From CAJQQY01 sp964352225 (lineage in GTDB: Bacteria > Bacteroidota > Bacteroidia > Chitinophagales > Saprospiraceae): 18,285 bases of DNA. Positions within the stretch are counted from its first letter, which is position 1; each line of letters opens with the position of its first letter. Under the pieces are notes generated by a model. The model was given only the letters and a program-made list of their open reading frames with translations. It had not been told where the DNA came from and searched no databases. Shown one piece after another: positions 12,819 to 18,285 of this stretch. The position numbers and the translations under genes are program-made. The stretch covers positions 1 to 18,285 of the forward strand of contig CAYGRM010000100.1 in NCBI GenBank assembly GCA_964352225.1, read 5' to 3'.

Positions 12819-14765
12819 ATGAGAAGAATTGTACTAACTATTTTCACGCTAGCAACTTTTAGTTTTGGAGCTATGGCTCAAAATGTAAATATTCCAGATG
12901 CTAATTTTAAAGCTTACTTGGTTGGGGATAATTCCATAAACACCAATATGGATACTGAAATTCAGGTGAGTGAAGCCAATGCTTTTACTGGAACCATTCA
13001 ACCACCAGCAAATAGTGTTAGTGATGTAACTGGATTAGAGGCATTTGTTAATATCACCCATTTAATTATTAATTTTCAACCCAATTTAAATAATGTTGAT
13101 GTAAGTCAGAATACAAATGTAACTCTAATGTATCTTGATAATAATAACCTAAGTTCTCTAGATATATCTACTAACACGACTTTGGAGGTACTGGTGTGTT
13201 CAAATAACAACTTGTCCTCATTAGACCCTTCCAATAACACTAATCTTACTTCCTTGTTCTGTAATGATAATAACATCCCAGTACTAGAAGTTAGTCAAAG
13301 TCCAAATTTAACTCAAGTAGCTTGTTCCAACAACAACTTATCTCAGTTGAACCTTAAAAACATAAGCACGACAGCTTTTCTAAACGCTACAGGCAACCCA
13401 AACCTCACCTGCATCGAAGTAGATGATGTTGCAGCAGCTACAGCAGCTTGGACTAATATTGATGCTCAAACAAGTTTTAGTACTAGTTGCTCACCAATCG
13501 TCAATATTCCTGATGCAAACTTTAAAGCTTACTTAGTTGGAAATAATTCGATAAATACGAATATGGATTCCGAAATTCAAGTAAGTGAAGCAGCAGCTTT
13601 TTCAGGAGCGATTAATTGTTATGGTGATAACATATCTGATTTAACGGGAATTGAGGCATTTACTGCTTTAACAGAATTGGATTGTGATGATAATAATCTA
13701 ACCGTCTTAGATGTCAGCCAAAATACGGCTTTAACAAAATTGTCATGTAGTGAAAATAACATATCTAACTTAGATGTTAGTCAAAACACCGCTCTTGAAA
13801 TATTGTGGTGTAGTGATAATAACTTAACTGTCCTAGATCTTAGTCAACAAACAGCTTTGACAAACTTGGATTTTGAGAAAAATGACTTAACTACTATTGA
13901 TATCAGCCAAAATACTGCTCTCATAAACTTAAGTTTTGGTCGTAATAACCTAACAGATTTAGATGTCAGTCAAAATACTGCTTTGGATGACTTGTATTGT
14001 GACCATAATAATTTAACCACTTTAGACTTAAGTAACAATTTGAATTTAGAAGCTTTGGATTGCCGTGACAATAACTTAACGGCATTGAATTTGAAAAATA
14101 TTAGTACCTCTGCACTATCTCTTTTTAGAGCACAAAATAATCCTGACCTCACCTGCATCGAAGTAGATGATGTTGGAGCAGCAACTGCCGCATGGACTAA
14201 TATTGATGCTCAAACAGGTTTTAGCGAAGATTGTGGCTATACCATTCTGGTCACTTCTATCTCCGTGCAAGGACAAGGGGGTGCAACAACTATTTCTACC
14301 TTAGGCGGTACTTTACAAATGGAAGCTGAAGTATTTCCTATGAACGCTACTGATAACACATACACATGGAGTGTAATCAATCTAACTGGTTCAGCAGACA
14401 TTGATGCTAATGGTTTGCTAACTGCCATTTCAGATGGAACAGTTAAAGTTGGCGTAACTGCCAATGATGGCTCGGGAGTAACAGGAAGTGTAAATATTAC
14501 CATTTCTAACCAGAGCTCAAGTACCAAAGAGCAAAGTATTATTTCTAATCTTTCGATTTATCCTAATCCAACTAATGCTCAAATCATCATTGACGCAGAT
14601 GCGAATATTGAAGCGCTAACCATTTTGGATATTATGGGAAAAACGGTCAAAACTATGGTTGCACCAAACCAAACAATTGATGTATCTGATTTGACCAAAG
14701 GAATTTACTTTTTGCAAATACAATTAGATAAAACCTTGGTGAGTAGAAAAATGATCAAAAAATAA
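12819..14765 (+). CDS. Secreted leucine-rich-repeat protein with BIG2 domain and T9SS sorting signal
   Basis: This 648-residue protein has a signal peptide (1-20, ending GAMA-Q). Two homologous LRR units follow, at about 23-226 and 228-472. Each opens with VNIPDANFKAYLVG and closes with a cap NLTCIEVDDV...TAAWTNIDAQ...C (NPD in the second). The repeats have a 21-residue period, NNLTxLDVSQNTALxxLxCxx; unit 2 has six to eight of them, unit 1 about four. A BIG2-like Ig domain (about 474-565) and a type A T9SS sorting domain (about 577-648, IYPNPTN...GIYFLQI) end the chain. It should be exported through T9SS to the surface or medium and bind proteins or glycans. It is divergent from the sensor kinase and likely controlled by it. 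Confidence 0.92.
   Translation: MRRIVLTIFTLATFSFGAMAQNVNIPDANFKAYLVGDNSINTNMDTEIQVSEANAFTGTIQPPANSVSDVTGLEAFVNITHLIINFQPNLNNVDVSQNTNVTLMYLDNNNLSSLDISTNTTLEVLVCSNNNLSSLDPSNNTNLTSLFCNDNNIPVLEVSQSPNLTQVACSNNNLSQLNLKNISTTAFLNATGNPNLTCIEVDDVAAATAAWTNIDAQTSFSTSCSPIVNIPDANFKAYLVGNNSINTNMDSEIQVSEAAAFSGAINCYGDNISDLTGIEAFTALTELDCDDNNLTVLDVSQNTALTKLSCSENNISNLDVSQNTALEILWCSDNNLTVLDLSQQTALTNLDFEKNDLTTIDISQNTALINLSFGRNNLTDLDVSQNTALDDLYCDHNNLTTLDLSNNLNLEALDCRDNNLTALNLKNISTSALSLFRAQNNPDLTCIEVDDVGAATAAWTNIDAQTGFSEDCGYTILVTSISVQGQGGATTISTLGGTLQMEAEVFPMNATDNTYTWSVINLTGSADIDANGLLTAISDGTVKVGVTANDGSGVTGSVNITISNQSSSTKEQSIISNLSIYPNPTNAQIIIDADANIEALTILDIMGKTVKTMVAPNQTIDVSDLTKGIYFLQIQLDKTLVSRKMIKK
12885..14239 (+). 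repeat. Tandem internal duplication in the LRR gene
   Basis: The coding segments beginning at 12885 and 13500 are homologous, offset by 615 bp. The capping segments remain almost identical in DNA: 13402-13431 and 14146-14175 match over 30 bases, while the LRR parts have diverged and differ in repeat number. Within unit 2 a 63-bp period (21 codons) is visible from about 13690 to 14080. Confidence 0.85.
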
Positions 14766-14810
14766 TTTTTCCTAAAATAAAAGGAACGTAGTAAACTCAA
14801 GTTTCCAAAA

Positions 14811-14853
14811 AGAAGGCTATTAAATATTTTAATTTGATAGCCTTCTCTTTTTT
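14811..14853 (+). terminator. Rho-independent terminator after the LRR gene
   Basis: AGAAGGCTAT (14811-14820) and ATAGCCTTCT (14837-14846) form a perfect 10-bp stem, followed by a T-rich run to 14853. It ends the LRR transcript before the second phased-motif region, so the next secreted gene must have its own promoter. Confidence 0.82.
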
Positions 14854-14877
14854 ATGGAAAAAAACAAAAGGCCTATT

Positions 14878-14927
14878 TACCGAATATAAAAAAAGTAACA
14901 CCTAATCCTACCCCATCCACCCCGAAG
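14878..14927 (+). promoter_or_regulatory. Three 21-bp-phased motifs upstream of the second secreted gene (operator B)
   Basis: CCGAAT at 14880, CCTAAT at 14901 and CCGAAG at 14922 repeat the spacing and order of operator A exactly. The first 30 bases of the two regions are nearly the same, while the stretch between motifs 2 and 3 differs. Conservation of motif and phase with divergence between them suggests a true protein-binding site rather than a simple recent copy. The adjacent LytTR regulator is the best candidate. Confidence 0.6.
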
Positions 14928-14959
14928 ATAAAGAACTGGAATATTTAACTTTTGACTAT

Positions 14960-14984
14960 CATACCTTTAATAATTAAAGGTATG
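14960..14984 (+). promoter_or_regulatory. Perfect 12-bp-arm palindrome near the predicted transcript start
   Basis: CATACCTTTAAT (14960-14971) and ATTAAAGGTATG (14973-14984) are perfect reverse complements around a single A. It begins 38 bp after the third phased motif, against 41 bp at operator A, and shares the CTTTAA/TTAAAG core. A TAACTTTTG stretch (14946-14954) is a possible but imperfect -7 element. Confidence 0.5.
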
Positions 14985-15131
14985 CTTTTATCCTATTTCA
15001 AAAAATCTCACTTGGGCAGTTAGTTTTTTTTGATAACCTCCGCGAGGCATATCCCATCAAATCATTTAGAACCAAATTTCAATACCATCTTTTTAAATCT
15101 ATTTTTTTTAATAACCTCAATACAATAATTT

Positions 15132-16223
15132 ATGAAATCAGTTTACATATTAATGCTTCCTTTACTTTTTGTAAGTTTCATTGCCAATGCACAATCAACC
15201 GAAGTTTTTGAAGATGAATCTGCAGGTGCTACCTCATTTACTGATAATGGAACAACATTTAATATTACTTCTTCAGAAGGATTTGCTGTATTAGAACTTG
15301 CAGGTGCTGGATGGAATGGGACAACAGTAGATAATAAATTTATTGACAACACTATAGGTGTAAATACGAGTCCTGCAGGCGCTAGTTTCACCATAAGACA
15401 AAACGCTAATCAAGATTTCTTAGTAACAGACCTTTATTTATTTTGCTCAAGAATTAATTTAACTAACCATACTGGAACGTTAACCATTACTGGAAGAAAG
15501 AATAATAGTAATGTTTATTCATTTACCAAAAGTTCTGGTTTTTCTAATACAGAAACCTTTTCACCCAACAATGGATTCACCTATATTGACTTTGCTACTG
15601 AAGGAATGTCAGATTACACCGATGACCCAATAGATGAGTTAGTTTTTAGCTCTACAGGAAACCTCGATTATATGGCACTAGATGCCTTCCAATGGAATAA
15701 CATAATTTTACCTGTTGAATTAACAAAGTTCTCAGGAACTTCAAGAAATAAAAATGTTCACTTGTCTTGGGAAACTGCTTCGGAAGCAAATAATGAAGGA
15801 TTTCAAATTGAACATTCCGTTGATGGAATCGAATGGAAAAATATAGGCTTCAAAAAAGGTAACGGAAGCACAGATTTATTTTCTCAATATGAATTTACTC
15901 ATGACTCACCTACCTTAGAATCTAATTATTACAGATTAAAACAACTAGATTTTGATGGAAAATTTGAATACTCTGCAATCATCAATGTATCAATTACAGC
16001 TGATCAAGAAATTTCTATTTCTCCAAATCCTACTAATGGAGTCATTCGATTAAATAAATTTTCTGAAGGAGAAATAAAAATTTACGATGCGTCAGGTAGA
16101 ATATTAAAAGAGCTAAAGATTAGTGATCAAGAAATTAATCTCTCAGATTTACCAAATGGTATTCTATTTATTCAAGTCATCACCAAAACTCAAAATACGG
16201 TGAAACGTATTTTAAAGGAATAG
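15132..16223 (+). CDS. Secreted protein with T9SS C-terminal sorting domain
   Basis: This 363-residue protein has a signal peptide (1-20, ending ANA-Q). Residues about 22-190 form a beta-rich domain that I do not recognise; it resembles a jelly-roll-like or adhesin domain (TVDNKFIDNTIGVN, GTLTITGRK, LDYMALDAFQWNN). A fibronectin-III-like linker (about 193-285, LPVELTKFSGT...LSWETASEANNEGFQIEHS...YYRLKQLDFDGKFEYS) is very common just ahead of T9SS signals. The sorting domain (about 293-363) has ISPNPTNG, KIYDASGRIL and LPNGILFIQV. It is predicted to be exported to the cell surface or medium. It shares its upstream control region with the LRR gene, so the two are likely co-expressed under the neighbouring two-component system. 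A strong terminator follows. Confidence 0.88.
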   Translation: MKSVYILMLPLLFVSFIANAQSTEVFEDESAGATSFTDNGTTFNITSSEGFAVLELAGAGWNGTTVDNKFIDNTIGVNTSPAGASFTIRQNANQDFLVTDLYLFCSRINLTNHTGTLTITGRKNNSNVYSFTKSSGFSNTETFSPNNGFTYIDFATEGMSDYTDDPIDELVFSSTGNLDYMALDAFQWNNIILPVELTKFSGTSRNKNVHLSWETASEANNEGFQIEHSVDGIEWKNIGFKKGNGSTDLFSQYEFTHDSPTLESNYYRLKQLDFDGKFEYSAIINVSITADQEISISPNPTNGVIRLNKFSEGEIKIYDASGRILKELKISDQEINLSDLPNGILFIQVITKTQNTVKRILKE

Positions 16224-16250
16224 AATTAAACGCTTTTTATTTTTTAAAAT

Positions 16251-16283
16251 GGGTAAACTTAAAAGTTTATCCATTTTTTTTTT
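16251..16283 (+). terminator. Rho-independent terminator
   Basis: GGGTAAACTT (16251-16260) pairs with AAGTTTATCC (16263-16272), with one G-T wobble and a very small loop, followed by a long T-tract. It ends the transcript of the 363-residue secreted protein gene. Confidence 0.85.
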
Positions 16284-16334
16284 GGCTAAGTGTAATAATC
16301 TTTAACTTCTGCCACTAACTAAGAAAAAACAATT

Positions 16335-16844
16335 TTGAGTAGCGATTTTTACACATCATCAATTTTACCTTTTGCCGCAATCATCATCAAGATTTGTAGG
16401 GCGTACACGAATACGCAAGAAGATTTTGAAGATTACTATCAAGAGGTGTGTTTGCAAATATGGCGAACCAAAGACAACTTCAAGGAGCAATCAGAATGGT
16501 CTACTTGGATTTATCGATTGTCTTTAAATGTTTGTTTGACCTTGATGAAAAAAGATAAAAAGAAGAAATCGCAATTCGATGCTGATGAATTGCCCGATGA
16601 AGTTACGGTGGAAAATCATGCGTTTGCTGATGAATCTTTGAATCAACTGTACGCTGCCATTCGACAATTATCGGAAGTAGATCGGGCTGTTATTTTGCTT
16701 TACCTCGAAGAGAAATCTTATCAAGAAATCGCAGACATCATCGGTACCAATCCCAATAATATTGGGGTCAGAATCAAGCGTATCAAGGAGCGACTCAAAA
16801 AATTATTAATCTTAAAAAGTACAACACATGGAAAAGTCAATTGA
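16335..16844 (+). CDS. ECF-type RNA polymerase sigma factor
   Basis: This 169-residue sigma-70-family protein has region 2 at about 10-72 (EDFEDYYQEVCLQIWRTKDNF, then the WIYRLSLNVCL promoter-melting helix) and region 4 at about 105-158 (LSEVDRAVILLYLEEKSYQE and the IGTNPNNIGVRIKRIKERL helix-turn-helix). The length and the absence of regions 1 and 3 fit ECF sigma factors. The start appears to be TTG at 16335: a stop lies in frame at 16320-16322 and the first in-frame ATG would remove region 2. It overlaps the next gene by 17 bases, so translational coupling is likely. That places the following membrane protein in the position of an anti-sigma factor or a co-regulated partner. Confidence 0.92.
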   Translation: MSSDFYTSSILPFAAIIIKICRAYTNTQEDFEDYYQEVCLQIWRTKDNFKEQSEWSTWIYRLSLNVCLTLMKKDKKKKSQFDADELPDEVTVENHAFADESLNQLYAAIRQLSEVDRAVILLYLEEKSYQEIADIIGTNPNNIGVRIKRIKERLKKLLILKSTTHGKVN

Positions 16845-17487
16845 ATCAATTTGGAAAGAAGGTTTCTTAAAAGACGATGCGCTAATTGCGCCAAAGGTCA
16901 ATGATTTGTATAATCAAAAGTCTATTCATTTGTTGGACAAATTTGAGCAGATGTACAAATTGAATTTAATTTTCTTAGTCGGTTTTTCATTTTTCGTTTT
17001 AATTATTTCCTTTCCCATCGGAATGAAATATATGGGAATCCCGATGTTTTTTATTTTTAATATTTTGGTACTGATCAGTAAAAAACATTTTGATTCGCTG
17101 AAAGCTATTGATAAAAATCAAAGTAGTTACCAGTATTTGAAAACCTACGACAGTTGGTTAAATGAAAAAATTACCGCCATCGGAAAAGTATATACGGTAG
17201 TTTATCCGATGGTCTTTTTGTCGATGGTTTTTGGCTTTTGGTTTTTGGATGTAGGCGACAAAGGTTTCCTTGGGCATATAATTATGGAATGGATCATGGA
17301 AGAATTTCCGAATACGATTTTGGTGGGTGGAGTTCCTTTATATGGAATTATTTTAGTTGTTATATTGACAGGATTGATTTCATTTTTTAGTAAAAAAATG
17401 TACCTCTTGGACTTGAAATTAGTCTATGGAAATTTAATGGAAAAATTATCAGAGTTACTTTCTGATATGGAAAAATTAAGAGCATAG
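16828..17487 (+). CDS. Four-helix membrane protein, possible sigma-factor partner
   Basis: I do not recognise this 219-residue protein as a named family. It has a soluble N-terminal stretch (1-43) and four hydrophobic helices at about 44-63, 67-84, 119-141 and 163-187. The charged region between helices 2 and 3 is about 85-118, and the C-terminal tail (190-219) looks helical or coiled. Such proteins are often encoded right after Bacteroidota ECF sigma genes. The N-terminal segment (SIESIWKEGFLKDD) lacks a recognisable zinc-binding anti-sigma motif. The 17-base overlap with the sigma gene implies tight co-expression. An anti-sigma role is a guess from position, not from sequence. Confidence 0.75.
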   Translation: MEKSIESIWKEGFLKDDALIAPKVNDLYNQKSIHLLDKFEQMYKLNLIFLVGFSFFVLIISFPIGMKYMGIPMFFIFNILVLISKKHFDSLKAIDKNQSSYQYLKTYDSWLNEKITAIGKVYTVVYPMVFLSMVFGFWFLDVGDKGFLGHIIMEWIMEEFPNTILVGGVPLYGIILVVILTGLISFFSKKMYLLDLKLVYGNLMEKLSELLSDMEKLRA

Positions 17488-17547
17488 GTTGAAGATTTTT
17501 TTGAAATAAATATTGAACCACTCTATCGGTTCCTCTGTTTTAATGAT

Positions 17548-17973
17548 ATGAAAAATTTATTATTCCTATTTTCTATCCTTCTACTAAATCAATCTTGTAT
17601 GGCTCAATCACTTTCGCAACATGAATGGGAAAACCGAGTCATCCTACTTTTTGCTCCTGATTTTCAACATCAAGAGCTGAAGCAACAACTAGCTTTTTTC
17701 CAAAAAGATCAAAAAGGTTTGGAAGACCGAAAACTTATCGTCTATCAAATCACACCTGATAAAGTGAAAAAAGAGGGTAAAATTTTAGCGGAAAAAGGTG
17801 AGGTGGAAAATTGGTTTAAAAAATTTAAAGCCAAAGAAGATGAATTTACTTTTATCTTGATCGGTCTAGATGGAGGAGAAAAAATGCGAAGTATGGAAGT
17901 GGTTTCTCTCAAAAAGTTATTTGGCAAAATAGATCAAATGCCAATGAGACGAGCAGAAATTCGGAATAAATAA
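17548..17973 (+). CDS. Secreted DUF4174 domain-containing protein
   Basis: This 141-residue protein has a signal peptide (1-20, MKNLLFLF...CMAQ). The mature part is a DUF4174 domain of thioredoxin-like build. It opens with HEWENRVILLFAPD, passes through LEDRKLIVYQI, and ends with FTFILIGLDGGEKMRS...LFGKIDQMPMRRAEIR, the family's signature. It has no CxxC active site. DUF4174 proteins are periplasmic and uncharacterised. A cysteine lies near the signal cleavage region (NQSC), but the preceding residues do not fit a good lipobox. It stands 60 bp after the membrane-protein gene, with a short GAACC/GGTTC inverted repeat (17515-17532) between. It may be in the same transcript. Confidence 0.85.
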   Translation: MKNLLFLFSILLLNQSCMAQSLSQHEWENRVILLFAPDFQHQELKQQLAFFQKDQKGLEDRKLIVYQITPDKVKKEGKILAEKGEVENWFKKFKAKEDEFTFILIGLDGGEKMRSMEVVSLKKLFGKIDQMPMRRAEIRNK

Positions 17974-18024
17974 AATGATTCTATCCTGTTGATAATCAAA
18001 TTGTTATAACAATTTCATGTAAAT

Positions 18025-18071
18025 AAAAAAAGAGCTGTAATTCGATAAAACGATTACAACTCCTTTTTTAT
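18025..18071. terminator. Bidirectional terminator between convergent genes
   Basis: GAG-C-TGTAAT (18032-18041) pairs with ATTACA-A-CTC (18053-18062) with one mismatch, and CG/CG extends the stem inside. An A-tract before and a T-tract after allow it to act for the plus-strand DUF4174 gene and for the minus-strand partial gene. Confidence 0.75.
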
Positions 18072-18083
18072 TTAACTAAGATT

Positions 18084-18285
18084 TTACGATCTTACAATGA
18101 TTACTTTTTTAGTAATCGACAAATCATTTTGCTGGATCATCAAATAATAGGTTCCCGCAGGATTGTCCGTCAAATCAAATCTTTCCATGAAATCTCCTTC
18201 AAAATTTCCTAGATCATTGGAGTAAATCAATTGCCCTCTCGAGTCAAAAATTCGAATACTCGTCGGCGCGTTATTAGGTAAAAAG
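18084..18285 (-). CDS. T9SS-secreted protein, C-terminal fragment (5' end beyond window)
   Basis: Reading the minus strand from the window edge, an open frame of about 67 codons ends in TAA at 18084-18086. It encodes LPNNAPTSIRIFDSRGQLIYS, then a stretch ending NPAGTYYLMIQQNDLSITKKVIIV. This is the last part of a type A T9SS C-terminal sorting domain. The fragment has no start in the window because the rest of the gene lies to the right. The passenger domain is unknown. It makes three T9SS cargo genes in the last 6 kb. Confidence 0.85.
   Translation of the reverse strand, partial: FLPNNAPTSIRIFDSRGQLIYSNDLGNFEGDFMERFDLTDNPAGTYYLMIQQNDLSITKKVIIVRS

Larger units (their letters stand above)
14854..15131 (+). 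other. Complex upstream region and leader of the 363-residue secreted protein
   Basis: After the terminator come the phased operator (14878-14927), the start-site palindrome (14960-14984) and a long leader. The leader has a GATA-CCTC/GAGG-TATC hairpin at 15032-15053 and a near-identical 17-bp direct repeat. That repeat has eight T, then R, then ATAACCTC, at 15024-15040 and 15102-15118. No credible open frame is present. Confidence 0.55.

Noticed and set aside
13690..14080. 63-bp periodic repeats as a CRISPR array or minisatellite
   Set aside because: The period is 21 codons of an LRR protein and the units vary as protein repeats do; there are no spacers.

Overview
The window looks like a chromosomal piece of a Bacteroidota (Bacteroidetes) bacterium, possibly of the Saprospiria type. 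The genes are AT-rich. Three secreted proteins end in type IX secretion (T9SS) C-terminal sorting domains. A beta-propeller LytS-type histidine kinase is paired with a LytTR response regulator. Several upstream regions carry the Bacteroidota -7 promoter pattern TAnnTTTG, and classical Shine-Dalgarno sites are scarce. No rRNA, tRNA, CRISPR array, transposase or integrase gene is visible.

Region 1 (1-3375) is the most unusual part. Five tightly packed co-directional genes encode a Crp/Fnr-like regulator, a peroxiredoxin-like protein, a DoxX-like membrane protein, a secreted SRPBCC protein and a short-chain dehydrogenase. They lie between two GC-rich imperfect hairpins built like integron attC sites. 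The 9-mer GTTCTCGGC beside the left hairpin (52-60) is the exact reverse complement of GCCGAGAAC (3306-3314), which opens the right hairpin. That is the relation expected between the two ends of one inserted integron cassette. I infer a mobile gene cassette of about 3.3 kb (roughly 53-3368) with non-canonical core sites and an unusually large cargo. An intergenic stretch with a good Bacteroidota promoter follows.

Region 2 (3744-7069) is a three-gene operon: a threonine-synthase-like fold-type II PLP enzyme, a DUF1611 P-loop protein (the family of D-glutamate N-acetyltransferase DgcN), and an enolase-superfamily dipeptide epimerase (the family that includes DgcA). It probably handles D-amino acids or small peptides from cell-wall material; the role of the PLP enzyme is unclear. 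A convergent 2OG-Fe(II) oxygenase (7214-7807, minus) and a DUF4287/DUF5655 protein (8216-8758) follow.

Region 3 (8817-16283) holds a minus-strand sensor kinase and LytTR regulator operon, then two plus-strand secreted T9SS proteins: a duplicated leucine-rich-repeat protein (12819-14765) and a 363-residue protein (15132-16223). Both secreted genes are preceded by the same control region. It has three CC(G/T)AA motifs spaced exactly 21 bp apart, a -7-like box, and an AT-rich palindrome where transcription should start. I propose that these are targets of the adjacent LytTR regulator.

Region 4 (16335-18285) carries an ECF sigma factor overlapping a four-helix membrane protein, a secreted DUF4174 protein, and the minus-strand C-terminal end of another T9SS cargo protein cut by the window edge.
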